Below are positions 13,480-25,253 of a DNA stretch of 64,000 bases, in pieces. The notes under the pieces were generated by a model that saw only the letters and a program-made list of their open reading frames with translations, was not told the DNA's origin and did not search any database. Numbering within the stretch: the stretch's first letter is position 1; each line of letters opens with the position of its first letter. Source of the DNA: Beta vulgaris subsp. vulgaris (lineage: Eukaryota > Streptophyta > Magnoliopsida > Caryophyllales > Amaranthaceae); the NCBI RefSeq assembly GCF_026745355.1, contig NC_079202.1:36593043-36657042 (forward strand), written 5' to 3'. A program made the position numbers and the translations under genes.

Positions 13480-13830
13480 AACTCTTTGTTCCATGACTTC
13501 AATTTGGTGCCTGAAAGGAATTCCTATCATGTAAACGATAAAATTGTGTAGAGTAAAACAAGCGACGGTAGTTTTCAACTAGTTAGCCTTGTCCATCTGC
13601 AGCATTGATTTTAGAACCTTCCACCTATTTTTGAGAACCGCAAAACCCTCTCAATTATATTCAACAAGAAGAATTTTGATAATTAAATTGCTCATACATT
13701 CCTTGTGGTCAAGTTCCTCTTCTAAAGTCAGGCAAATGGTACCTCATCAATCCATGTCCTAGATATGGACTCAAACACCTGAGTGTATTACGATACGCTG
13801 AATCAGCTACATAGTATTTTTTTTTTCCTG
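13480..13830 (-). pseudogene. PIF/Harbinger transposase remnant (DDE nuclease)
   Basis: Translated on the minus strand from about 13822 downward, broken frames read YYVADSAYRN, then PYLGHGLMRYHLPDFRRG, then FAVLKNRWKVLKSM, then VACFTLHNFI. This order and spacing match the C-terminal half of plant Harbinger DDE transposases (YYLGDAGY, RYHLxEF, RxFGVLKxRW, ALHNFI). Several in-frame stops show it is dead. The first Asp of the motif corresponds to the D in VADSAY. No terminal repeats of a surrounding element were located, so its limits are approximate. Confidence 0.75.
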
Positions 13831-14256
13831 AAAGACAATCATAATGTTAGTTTGTTAAAGTAATGTATTTTCCTATATTATTCACGGCAATATAAGTTAT
13901 CTAGTACCAAAAGGTTAATGAAGATGGTTTGCTACAAGTGGATTTATCGTGAAGAATATGATGTAACAATTTTTTGAAAAATTTTGTTTTCTTTGATAAA
14001 TTGACGACAAAATAACTAAATTCAATGAATAACTAAGTGAATAATACATGCACTTTGATGAAATAAATAATCAAATTGAAGAAAATGAAAAAAAAAAGAA
14101 GGTGTCACAATTTCTAGAGGAAGAGGAAAACATTCCCTCTAGATTTTTCTTTTTTTTCTTTAAAACAGTAGGAGAAAGGAGTAAGATAGTTTTGTTTATA
14201 AAACTAATTAAATCTAGGTTCAGTCAAACTCTAACTACAAAGGGATAACTAAGTCC

Positions 14257-14577
14257 TACTACATCCGTTTCCTAAAGATCTTCCTTCTTTTCGTTTAAGT
14301 GCGTTTCCAAAAGATCTTCCCTCTTTTACTTTATTCCTTATTTGGAATTTTTTTCCCTTTTTACCCTCTCATGTCCCTATCATATGGTCCACCATTACAT
14401 TATTAATTCAATTTTACTCTCTTTCTCTCTCTCCTACTTTAACCTCTTTTTATTTGTTTATTTATCTTAACCCCTTTCTCTCTCCTACTTTACCCACTCC
14501 ATACCCCACACAAATTAATCCTCATTGGTATCTGTAGTAACAGTTACAAGGAAGATCTTTAGGAAACGGAGGTAGTA
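14257..14577. mobile_element. Stowaway-like MITE, copy 1
   Basis: The element is bounded by TA dinucleotides. Its terminal inverted repeats read CTACATCCGTTTCCTAAAGA on the left and, inverted, CTACCTCCGTTTCCTAAAGA on the right. A second GTTTCCAAAAGATCTTCC motif lies just inside the left end. It is about 320 bp long with no coding capacity. TA flanks and CTCC-CCGT type termini are typical of Tc1/mariner-derived Stowaway MITEs. It is closely similar, in the same orientation, to the copy at 15515-15832. Confidence 0.85.
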
Positions 14578-15034
14578 CTAGGTAAAAACTTCTCCTTTTT
14601 ATTTCTTATAAAATATCAAAACACCTATTTTGTTTGAACCTTTAAAATACAACTCACCTAAAATTATATTATAAAATAGTCGAAAAATACGAAATATTAT
14701 AGGCTACCCTATTAAAAGAATAATTTATTATTATAATATCACTGAAATTGTTCTTTATTTTTATTAATTTTTTAATTCTTATTTATCATTATTTTTCAAT
14801 AGTTTATTATTATTACTAGTTAATATTTTATCATTATTATTAGATAAATTTTTATTATTATTTGATAATAATTTATTATTATTATTTAATAACTTATTGT
14901 TATTTTATTTAATAACTTATTATTATTAACTTGTTATTATTAATTCCTTATTAATTAAATAATTTTTTATTATTATAATTATTATTGAATATTAACGTAT
15001 TATATTATTAAAAAGTTTTATTATCATCATTTTA
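14578..15034. other. Very AT-rich spacer
   Basis: An imperfect TTATTATTA-rich sequence leads from the first MITE into the pentanucleotide array. No gene or element was recognised. Confidence 0.6.
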
Positions 15035-15514
15035 TAATAATTATATTATATTATATTATATTATATTATATTATATTATATTATATTATATTATATTATA
15101 TTATATTATATTATATTATATTATATTATATTATATTATATTATATTATATTATATTATTATATTATATTATATTATATTATATTATATTATATTATATT
15201 ATATTATTTATATTATAATATTAATTATATTATATTATATATATTATATTTATTATATTATATTATATTATATTATATTATATTATATTATATTATATTT
15301 ATTTATATTATATTATATATATTATATTATTATATATATTATATTATATTATATTATATTATATTATATTATATTATATTATATTATATTATATTATATT
15401 ATATTATATCATATTATATTATATCATATCATATCATATCATATTATATCAATATTATATTATATTATATTATATTATATTATATTATATTATATTATAT
15501 TATATTATATTATA
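15035..15514. repeat. (ATATT)n pentanucleotide array, left block
   Basis: A nearly perfect 5-bp array with a few phase slips (for example at about 15160, 15206 and 15306) and a TATC variant patch at about 15410-15450. It ends where the second MITE begins at the TA of 15513-15514. It looks like one microsatellite with the block right of the MITE, split by the insertion. Confidence 0.95.
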
Positions 15515-15832
15515 CTCCATCCGTTTCCTAAAGATCTTCCCACTTTCCGTTTAAAGGTGTTTCCAAAAGATCTTCCCACTTTTGCTTTATTCCTTATTTG
15601 GCAAAACAAATTTCCCTATTTACCCTCTCATGTCACTATCATATGGTCCACTATTACATTATTAATTCAATTTTACTCCCTTTCTCTCTCCTACTTTAAC
15701 CCCTTTTTATTTGTTTATTTATCTTAACCCCTTTCTCTCTCCTACTTTACTCACACCATGCCCCACACAACTTGATTTTCCTTGGTATCTGTAGGAACAG
15801 TAAGTGGGAAGATCTTTAGGAAACGGAGGGAG
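15515..15832. mobile_element. Stowaway-like MITE, copy 2, inside the ATATT array
   Basis: The left end CTCCATCCGTTTCCTAAAGA mirrors the right end, which reads CTCCCTCCGTTTCCTAAAGA when inverted. It is about 318 bp with a TA on the left; the matching right flank reads AA, so one base has probably mutated. The interior follows copy 1 (GTTTCCAAAAGATCTTCC, TTTATTCCTTATTTGG). It sits in the middle of the ATATT array. Non-coding. Confidence 0.85.
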
Positions 15833-16510
15833 AATTATATTATATTATATTATATTATATTATATTATATTATATTATATTATATTATATTATATTATAT
15901 TATATTATATTATATTATATTATATTATATTATATTATATTATATTATATTATATTATATTATATTATATTATATTATATTATATTATATTATATATATT
16001 ATATTATATTATATTATATTATATTATATTATATTATATATATTTATATTATATTATATTAATATATTATATTATATTATATTTATATTATATTATTATT
16101 TATATTATATTATATTATATTAATTATATATATATTATATTATTTATATATATATATATTATATTATATTATATTATATTATATATATATATTATATTAT
16201 ATATATTATGTTATGTTATGTTATGTTATGTTATGTTATGTTATGTTATGTTATGTTATGTTATGTTATGTTATGTTATGTTATGTTATGTTATGTTATA
16301 TTATATTAGATTATATTACATTACATTACATTACATTACATTACATTACATTACATTACATTATATTACATTATATTACATTATATTATATTATATTATA
16401 TTATATTATATTATATTATATTATATTATATTATATTATATTATATTATATTATATTGTATTATATTATATTATATTATATTATATTATATTATATTATA
16501 TTATATTATT
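15833..16510. repeat. Pentanucleotide array, right block with ATGTT and ACATT sub-arrays
   Basis: The (ATATT)n array continues to about 16206, then switches sharply to (ATGTT)n at about 16207-16300, to (ACATT)n at about 16316-16373, and back to (ATATT)n until 16510. Because 5 is not a multiple of 3 and no stop arises in some phases, it creates spurious long frames (15782-16123, 15804-16604, 16213-16545) made of Y, I and L. Confidence 0.95.
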
Positions 16511-16912
16511 CTCAAAAGCTCATAAAAAATTCTCTCTGCAATTAGTTAACATACAAGCATATCAAACCTGTGCCGACTATTCAGATACACTCAAACATAT
16601 TTGACTGAGATTCAAGCTTTGTCAGCCCTCATTCGAATATACCCAAACAAAATTCAAACTCAGGTTGACGTTGACAAAACGTCATCCCACACTCAAACTC
16701 AGGTTGACGTTGACAACAAGTTAGTCTACATTCAACTCCATGTCGACACCAACACGTGTCACTCTCAAACTACGAAACAGAATCAGAGGACTTAGTTTAT
16801 TTTCATTATAAACTGTTTACAGAGATTTGTACTCAATACATTTATTGAAATATAATTTTTTTGTTACTTTGTTTCTTGTCTTATTATTTTGACTCGAAAT
16901 TTTGTGTATACA
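16511..16912 (+). repeat. Partial 5' LTR of the Tat element
   Basis: Sequence between the microsatellite and the primer-binding site, ending TATACA at 16912 as LTRs end in CA. It carries two direct copies of CAAACTCAGGTTGACGTTGA about 40 bp apart (from about 16654 and 16695). The left boundary is unclear because it merges with the ATATT array; no TG start could be chosen, so the LTR is probably truncated. Confidence 0.5.
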
Positions 16913-16917
16913 AATTC

Positions 16918-16936
16918 TGGCACGCCCGGTGGGACC
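16918..16936 (+). promoter_or_regulatory. Retrotransposon primer-binding site
   Basis: TGGCACGCCCGGTGGGACC starts with TGG, the complement of a tRNA CCA end. It lies five bases after the presumed LTR end and 48 bases before the gag ATG. The same motif occurs after the 5' LTR of related plant gypsy elements. I cannot assign the tRNA with certainty. Confidence 0.65.
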
Positions 16937-16983
16937 ATCTCTGCCTCTCATCTCTGTTTCATCATCAACAACAAATCTGAGAA

Positions 16984-18826
16984 ATGGCCTCAAGCAAGAA
17001 CATCTCTCGGTCTTCTGAAAACTCTACTGACACCCCACGAAAATCTGTAACATTGGGTGACTTTATGGATAATACGACTCTTGGTTTTCGCATGAGAGGA
17101 ATGAAAAAAGCTGTTATTGCTGCCGCTGCTGCAAAGCTCCGAACTGCAAATGTTCATACCAGGCAGAGAAAACTCTCTAAGCCTGCTGCTACTGAATCAT
17201 CTGTCACACATGATTCATATAAGGAGAGTGAAACCCCTGTTTTTGGCTCAACTGCTTTGGCTGAACGTGAGCCATCATTCATTGCTTCTCAAATATGGAA
17301 GCAACTCTCATCTGATAAGTCAGATTAGCTGACCATCCACACTAGCCCTCTCTTTGACCCACTCGGTGTGGAGAGTGACAATGAAACAAGTGATGATATT
17401 GTTGACTCATTACCTCTAAAGATTCTCGACTTAGAGGACCCCTTGGTCTTTTCTCAGTCAAACACTGCTGTTGTTATGGTGACCTCGGCTAAGACAGTTG
17501 AGGAACAACTTGCTAAAATGAATAGCCTACTCCAAAAATTAATGAAGGATGTGTGGAGAAGAAAAAGATGCTCAAATCTGACTCCAAAATGAGCAAATTG
17601 CTGCCCTCAACAAGAAACTTGAGGGGGGCGACGCAGCATCAAGATTGGATATATAGGGGTGAAAGCGAAGGTGATAGTGGTGAAGACGCTCGCCGCCCAC
17701 CTAAAGCTTAACAGCTTGAGTTATTGGTAGCTCACGCTATCAAAAATCAACTCAGCGAAAGTTCACAAGGCAGTCATCGCTATGTAAAGCCTTATACCAA
17801 AAGAATCGACAAGCTGCAGATGCCACTTGGCTATCAGCCCCCCAAGTTTAAGCAATTCGATGGGAAAGGAAATCCTAAGCAACACATTGCTCACTTTGTG
17901 GAAACATGGAATAATGCTGGTACCACAGATGATTTCCTAGTCAAACAATTCGTTCGTTCTCTTAAAGGTCTGGCCTTTGACTGGTACACAGATTTACCCT
18001 CACAATCCATCGACAGTTGGGATCAAATGGAGGAGGAATATCTGAACAGTTTATATAGCACTCGACGTATTGTCAGTATGACTGAACTGACCAAGACTCA
18101 CTAGTGGAAGGATGAGTCAGTCATCGATTACATCAATTGTTAGCCCGCATTGAGTCTAGAGTGCAAAGACCGCCTAACTGAAGTCTCTACTGTTGAGATG
18201 TGCATTCAAGGAATGGATTGAGACTTGCTTTATATTTTGCATGGTATAAAGCCTAGGACTTTTCAAGAGTTGGCTACGCGAGCTCATGACATGGAGATTA
18301 CCATTGCCAACAACAGAGGCAAAAGCAACACTTCTTCAGAGTGCAAGAAAGAGAAGAAGGATTTTAAGAAAACTGACAAGACTGCCAAAAGTTCGAGTAA
18401 GGAGTCGATGTTGATCACGACTACCTCTTCGCCTGTCAAGATCTCTAGCAAGGCTGGCACCGAAATAATAAGGGTTTGTCTTCCAAAGAACCTAGGAAAA
18501 ATAGGCCAACCTTGAAAGAACTCCAAGCAAAGAAATATCCATTTCCAGACACTGATTTATCAGTGATGTTAGATGATTTGCTTGAAAACAAAGTCATTGA
18601 ATTACCCGAAACTAAGCGTCATGCAGAGGTCGGTAGGACTTCTGATCGTAACTATTGTCGGTACCACGTGCTGATTAGTCATCCTACAGAAAAGTGTATC
18701 ACACTCAAAGAGAGAATTATGCAACTCGCAAAAGATGGGAAGATTGTACTGGATTTTGATGAAGTTGTCGAGGCTAATCATGCCTCTGCGATGTTAGATT
18801 CTTCTTGGGAGGCTCAAACTCTGTAG
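16984..18826 (+). pseudogene. Tat-element gag, broken
   Basis: The gag polyprotein forms the nucleocapsid-like particle. The first frame (16984-17328) starts MASSKNISRSS. After stops near 17326 and 17590, the retrotransposon gag domain is seen at 17724-18104 with PPKFKQFDGKGNPKQHIAHF and [32 protein letters not shown] follows at about 18233. A short conserved block with C-x2-H...H-x4-C spacing, CRYHVLISHPTEKC, lies at about 18655, typical of this gypsy group. At least three stops or frame changes inactivate it. Confidence 0.85.
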
Positions 18827-19432
18827 TTTGGAAGTCTGTGGCCAGTAATTGTACATGTGTTGCGACCAGTTCTTCAAGTTGATAAGGTGTCGTTTATTGA
18901 GTACAATATCCCAACTAACAACCAACATGAAGAGGATGACGAAGGGTGGACGTTGGTTACAGAAGGAGGCCTAGACGACAGTCAAAGCCTCAACCAAAGG
19001 TTGTTTGTCGTAAGATGAAAAACCAAAAAAGGAAAAGCTTAAGACGCTCGAAAGAAAAGAAAAGGTAAAAAAAAGCATACTAAACAAATAGTATTGCCAA
19101 TTGACTTACTCAGATAAGATCTACTTACCCCTGTAACCTTAGAAGAATTCTTCCCTGAAGATTACTTCACTACGGTTACTGTTAATGTTACCTCATTCGC
19201 TGAGCATAAAGAAGAAAAAGAAGAAGAGGGGGATCAAGAGAATGTTAAAGAAAATAAAATCTCTGTTAAAGTGATTGTTCAGCATTCAGGGTCAGAGATA
19301 GATCCAAAGATATTATCTATCTTGGAAGCTCTTCCTACACGCATGGGATGGAGGCAGATCTTTCATTTGCCTCGAGAATTGTGTCGATAGGTGGCTCTTG
19401 CTCTTCAGCACCCATAACTATACCTTGACAAA

Positions 19433-19828
19433 GTGAAGGATGTTGGAGAGCCAATAGAAAGTTCAGCTAAATGCACGTCATGTAATTTTGCCTTGGCCTT
19501 CGCTGATGAAGACTTATTGTTGGGTTCAAAACCTCACAATCTACCCTTGTTCGTTTCTGGTTATATTTTCGGCCAGAAAGTGAATCGTATATTAGGGGAT
19601 AGAGTTTCAGCTATGAACATCATGCCAAAGTCCACCATAATTGATTTAGGGATCACTATGGAAGATCTTTCTGAAAGTCGTCTAATGATCCAGGGGTTCA
19701 ATTTGAACAATCAGCGTGCCATAGGCATAATACGTCTTAACCTTGTGATGGGAGAGTTAACATCGTCTACTCTCTTCCATGTCATAGATACAAAGACGTT
19801 GTATAAAATGCTGCTTGGACGACCTTAG
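19433..19828 (+). pseudogene. Tat-element aspartic protease, inactive
   Basis: This region should cleave the gag-pol polyprotein. The frame gives LFVSGYIFGQKVNRIL, then IMPKSTIIDLGI and a terminal KMLLGRP, matching the retropepsin fold of plant gypsy elements. The catalytic motif, usually D-x-G-S before xxN-I/L-M, reads GDRVSAMNIM here, so the active-site turn is lost. The frame is then cut at 19865 by a 4.3-kb insertion and resumes at 24149 (KFYRGGAKKINGDVKPF). Confidence 0.8.
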
Positions 19829-19865
19829 TTACACGAAAATGGGGTAGTCCCATCAACCCTCCATC

Positions 19866-22800
19866 TGTAATACTCCGAACCTTAATGTCGTTTTATTAAT
19901 TATTAATTATGTTTATTAGCGTAATTACATTTTTATTTTATTTTTTAAATAATGATAGTTACGATTATTTTGTAAAATAAATATATTTACTTTAATTATT
20001 GCAGAAGTGATTTATTTTATGATGAACGATTTTATAATATAGTTTATGAATTTAATAAGAAAATCCTAAATTTTTACTATATGATTTTGAATTGATATTT
20101 TGAAGTCCAACCTAATCTAACACTTGTAAAAAGATCTTAGTTTGACATTTTATTTTGACATTCAAAGAAAATAAGAATGAAATGGGAATGAAGAAAGCTG
20201 ATGTTCAGCTTCTCCAAACCAACACACAACCGACCACCACCTCCCCCTACTTCCCTCTTTGTTCCCTAGTCTAAACTCTCCTATGGTGAACCACCATTCA
20301 TCCTCTACCATTTTCATTTCTTGTCTCCAAAATCTGTCTATAAATTCATAGAAGAACTAAGCTTTGAAAATCAGGAAACTAAACCCACAAAAATTCACAA
20401 GTTCTTCTCCTCCCTCTCTCTCCTCTGTTCGGGACCCACACCAACACCACCAGGTCTGCCGCCAGCTCGTGCGACGCAAGACAGTCGCCGGCCACCTGCC
20501 CGACACCCACGACCACCCGCAGATCGCCGGAGCTCCGCCTGCAACTCGCGTTCTCCCTCCTTCCCCGCGCCCTTCTCGCTCGCTCCTCTTCTTTGCGCGT
20601 TGCTGTACCGCGCGCACCACCTACGACACGTGCCACACCACCGCCGACCCCCCTGTTGCGTTGTGCTGCTCGCCGGAGTTCGCCGAAGGCCCTGCCGCCT
20701 CTGTTTCGTCCCTGCTCCAAGTGAGCAGAGGTACTACCCCCCTATTTCTTTTAATTTCCCTCTAAAAATTCTGATTTCAAGTTTATAATGCTAGCCCACT
20801 TGTTACCCAATTGCTAATTAGTATAATTAGACCCAAATTTGTTAAACCAACTCAATTCAACTATTGCATGTGTATTAGTTGGGCTCAAATCTGATTTTTC
20901 TTATAATGTTAGTGAAGCTACTTTTAATTATTGGGCTAATGGAGTTAAATTGAAGCTGATTTAGTACTTTATTAGGCTATGTTAGTTTAATTTATTAAAT
21001 TAAATGTAATGTTGGGCTTATAATCTGGTTTACATTAGCTAAACCAACTTATTCCATTGTTGCATGTATATTATGTGAGTTCAAATCTGATTGATATAAT
21101 GTTAATTGAGCCACCTAGTAAATTGTTGGGCTATTAGAGTTAAACTAAACTGATTCGTCCAATTAAACTACCTAGTTGATTTTATTCTTTGACTTACTGG
21201 ACTAATGAAAGACTAATTTGATTTAATTAGTTCAATTAAGATACTTGGTCAAATCCTTTTAATTGGGTTACTTTATTCTTATGATTAAGTTATGCTAAAC
21301 TAAATATCTTACTATAGGAAATGGTTGTAAACGGTTTATGTTAGATGATTTCATTAATCAATGTTGATGGCATTATGTTATACTTAAGATGTATTTATTA
21401 ACCATGTCAGGTTATCATTATATTTGAGTGATTTAGAAAGCTAAGTGTATCATTGGGCTAAGGTGATGATTATTTAGAGTTGAATTTTGTTTAATGACGA
21501 TAGTCAACCATGTGAACTATTTAAGCTTATTATATGGATATGAATGATTATGGAATAAATATGTCTTGCATTTCATAAGTGAATGAAACGTGTGAAAAGA
21601 TGACTCTTGTTCTCATGAATGACGCATACGAAATGTTTACTATGATGAATGTTCATGTATTTTGAATATGCAAAGTATGCCTTTTACTTCTAAAATAGTT
21701 TGAAAGTATGAATGACTCTTAAATAATATGAAGTATAGATATTTACGCCTTTGTTATGCTTTTAGTATGATTCTGAAAAACATATAAAGTTATGAGGTGT
21801 CCTTATAAATTCCCGAATTATGCAAAGGTCTGCGTTATGATATTTCTGAAACGAACTAAAAGTATAGGATGTATGACTCTGATATGAAATAGTTGATATG
21901 TGAATGATGTTTATCAAATGATTTGAGGCTATGTGGTAGATGATCATGATGTTATAAACATATGTGTATGATGACACTATGATGTCAGTGATGTTTCATG
22001 ATTATGGTTATAATGATGTAATGTAATTATGATATGTATACGGAACGGAACATGATAAAGTAAAGTGAAATATGGTTCTTGGCAGTAGGATTACGGGTAC
22101 CGCAAGTGTCACCTTTGTTGTGGCCACCCGACTGATTTATGATACGGGTACCGCAAGTGTCACCTTTGTTGTGGCCACCCGACTGATTTATGATACGGGT
22201 ACCGCAAGTGTCACCTTTGTTGTGGCCACCCGACTGATTTATGATACGGGTACCGCAAGTGTCACCTTTGTTGTGGCCACCCGACAGTTTACGGGCACCG
22301 CAAGTGTCACCTTTGTTGTGATCGCCCGACGGATAAATGATACTTGCCAAGTTACCCATGTGAATAAATAAGATGGAAAGATAAGGATAAAGCTTATGAT
22401 ATAATATGAATTATTGAGATGCTTCTTATATGTTATGATACTATGAAGTATGATGACTCTGATATTATGAAAATGTGATTATGAATGCTATTATGTGTTA
22501 TGATTTCACGCACGATGTTAATGATGTATAAAGTGAAAGTTATGATGATTTATGCATATAATGATTTCGATCAATGATACCATGAGTGATTCTCAAAGTA
22601 TATGTTTAAGAATGGTATATGTTATGTGTAACCTTCATGTTTAGCAATTATGCATGCTCGTATATGTTATGTGAAATGATGAGTTCGAATGGGTGTATAT
22701 GACTTTGTAATGATGTGACTATGTGATGCTATGACTGGATGAATGCTCATGAATGTATGAATAAGCATGTTTATGAAGTATGGTTATATGAATTATGAAT

Positions 22801-24148
22801 CTATTATGATTTATGGGTATTGTACGGAAATATGAATATATACAAGTTTGTAAAAGTGGATGGTTCTGCTGGCTTGACATTAAGAACTGAACTGGCAAAT
22901 GGGTAAGTTACAGGTGGAGGAATTATGTGATATACGAATGAAACGGGCCAATAGGGTCATATGAGAATGTTAATACTATGTCCAAAACCTGTACTTGCCA
23001 ATGAACTATGATCATGCAAATGTTCCTTGTCAGCAGACTATTCAATGATGACGTTTTCTGGTAGTATTTCCGAACAACTACCAATACAATGTATGGTTTA
23101 TGATACCCTTCTTTATGTCAAACACATGCTATTGCATGTTATATAGATGTGGACATTAATTAAGCTACAACATGAGGAATGATGTTGATTTTAGTAAGTT
23201 ATATGTGTTTTTATGAGTTACTAGCAAAAGACTAAAGCAACAAAGTTGTAGAACATTATCATGTTATCTTAAATTCCTGATGAGAAGTAGATATATGAAA
23301 GTCATAATGAGATGTACTAAATACTTATAGAAAGGATTAAAGATAGTTATGTGATTTTCCCACGCTAAGTAGGATTAAGGTGTAGAAGTTGTATCAATTA
23401 AAAGAGGAATGGATGAAAGAATAAAGATGGATTAAGGTGTGCATCGATGTTAATATTGTTACATAGTTGTAATATGGTTATGAATGATGGGAACATGATG
23501 ATGATTACATGAGAGTCGTAGACACCAAAGCATGTCTTAAGAATGTTTTATGGGTTAGTACTCAGCGTTGTGCTGATATGTGTCAAATGTTTTGTTTTGT
23601 CACTACCGTGGCCTGTCACTTTGGTGGGTGGCAGTGTTACAATGGTTTCAGGTTGAAGTTATGGAGCACTCCTTCCAAGGTAGAAGCAGTTACATGCTAA
23701 GAGTTCAACTATGATGATTTTATGTTTCTTTTGAGGCGAGAACGTTCCACTTTGTATTAGATAATAATAAATGAGTTAGTTTTATTTCTAGCGCTGGATG
23801 AGCAATATTGCTCCTGTTTCACTTTAGCTGTACTCCGCATAGGCGTTGAGTTAAGGATTTGGGAATGTTTTATTTGTAACAGGTTTCTCAAGCATTTTCC
23901 CATTTTGGGGTTGTCTAATTTACAAAGGATACTCTGCCGAAATTTATAGAGAATAATTAAGTTATTATTAAAGTGTTTTTGTAAAGAGTGACAAATCTAA
24001 GAAATGTCCATGTAAGTTAGTGTTAAATGCTGCCTTGTATTTTCCCTTAGTGGAAAGTACGGCGGTAACGCGCCGACCAAGTTAAGTTTTCCGCTGCTAA
24101 TCTTGATTAGTTAACTTAATAAGGATGTATGAAAGTCGGGGCGTTACA
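19866..24148 (+). mobile_element. Probable solo LTR (4.28 kb) inserted in the protease region
   Basis: The insertion is flanked by a perfect 5-bp duplication, CCATC (19861-19865 and 24149-24153). It starts TGTAATACTCCG and ends CGGGGCGTTACA, giving 12-bp imperfect inverted ends and the TG...CA of LTRs. No internal copy of these ends, no primer-binding site and no gag or pol frame was found, so a solo LTR left by recombination is favoured over a full element. It holds a GC-rich transcribed-looking stretch (about 20420-20720) and a 51-bp tandem repeat (22092-22333). LTRs of this size are known in Tat/Ogre-type elements. The alternative is a complete non-autonomous element with unrecognised ends. 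Confidence 0.75.
22092..22333 (+). repeat. Five-copy 51-bp tandem repeat
   Basis: The unit contains ACGGGTACCGCAAGTGTCAC and TTTGTTGTGGCCACCCGAC. Copies start at about 22093, 22144, 22195, 22246 and 22291. The first four are spaced exactly 51 bp; the last step is 45 bp and that copy is diverged. It generates repetitive frames on both strands that are not genes. Confidence 0.95.
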
Positions 24149-25253
24149 CCATCAATGTTTGAAATTTTATCGAGGAGGAGCAAAGAAAATAAATGGAGAT
24201 GTAAAACCCTTTAGCATGACAGATTCGTACTTTACAGATGCTAAGTTTTTTGAAGATGAAGAACCCTCGAGTGAAATGTTGCAATCTAAAATTCCTTCAA
24301 TGCGGAAAAGGGGTACAAATAAAAATGGTGACGTTTCATCGTCTTCAAGCTCTAGCGAGTCAACCACCATTGAGATGCAACAACAAAAATGCAAGGAAAA
24401 GGTAAAAGAAGAAGTTGTTGCTCAACCCCTTAAAGCAATAAAGAATGCAGTAACGACTCCAGTTTTGCGATACATTCCTAAATCACGTTGTAAGGAAGGG
24501 AATCACCTTTTGCAGGGTGTCAGGTTGTGAAAGTAGAGCCAAAGGAAGAAAAAAGGAGTAGATGAGACTAGTCTTCAATGTTTAAAGCAAGAAGTGGTTG
24601 TTCCTTTGCCTAGAGCCAACCACAATCAAATTGCTAAGCCTCCAACATCAGAATTTGTTGATCAGTCTAGGAGAAAATCGCTTAACAAGGGTAAGTTTGA
24701 CCCAAACGCTTATAAGCTCTTGGCGAAGTCTGGTTATTACTTCGAAAATCTAGCGCCCATGGGAAATATTATTGAGGTTGATCCTCACAGAATTAAGGAC
24801 ACACAAAAGAAATAACAAGAGTATGGCATTGAGGTATGTCCGACTAAAGTACGGTTAGGATTTGAAGCTCCAACACCCATCGAAATTTCCGCACGGCGTA
24901 GAGGGACAACCTCTTCTTCAGAGTACATTACTGCGGAGGAAGTCAAAGAAAATGAGGGTGAAGACAATGTGACTTAGCCAAAAATATCTGTCTTTGATCG
25001 ACTACAGTCGCCTGTCGTAAAGAACCATACATCGGTTTTCGACAGACTTGGTGGAAACGAGCTGAATGAAGATGTGAAACCAAAAACACAAACACCCTTG
25101 CAAAATTCTCGATTATCTATGAAGAAAGCATCTGTCTTTAACCGTCTTGGCGCATCGACCTCAATTGATAAACAACAAAGACGGTTGGTACTAAGTCGCA
25201 TCACAAGAGGGAAATATGAAATCAAAGGCGAGGACACACTTCAAAGTGTTATT
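24149..25253 (+). pseudogene. Tat-element pol linker region between protease and RT
   Basis: This continues the gypsy polyprotein after the 4.3-kb insertion. Blocks such as KINGDVKPFSMTDSYFTDA (24190s), FDPNAYKLLAKSGYYF (about 24697), and repeated SVFDRLG / SVFNRLGA motifs (about 25035 and 25135) are characteristic of the spacer ahead of RT in Tat-like elements. Stops at about 24527, 24813 and 24975 break it. It ends at the target site of the first CACTA element. Confidence 0.8.

Noticed and set aside
15804..16604. Open frame of 266 codons rich in Y, I and L, with neighbours at 15782-16123 and 16213-16545
   Set aside because: Pure product of the 5-bp array, which lacks stops in these phases; no start context and no protein-like composition.
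16918..16936. Possible tRNA gene fragment
   Set aside because: Only the 19 bases complementary to a tRNA 3' end are present, in the position of a retrotransposon primer-binding site.
20321..20788. Proline- and arginine-rich frames on both strands (also 20357-20720)
   Set aside because: A GC-rich island inside the long LTR opens several frames at once; none has domain similarity.
22092..22333. Possible CRISPR-like array
   Set aside because: The 51-bp units are contiguous with no unique spacers, and this is a plant retrotransposon LTR.
22027..22371. Repetitive frames on both strands over the 51-bp repeat
   Set aside because: 51 is a multiple of 3, so any open phase repeats; the frames lie within an LTR and match no protein I know.
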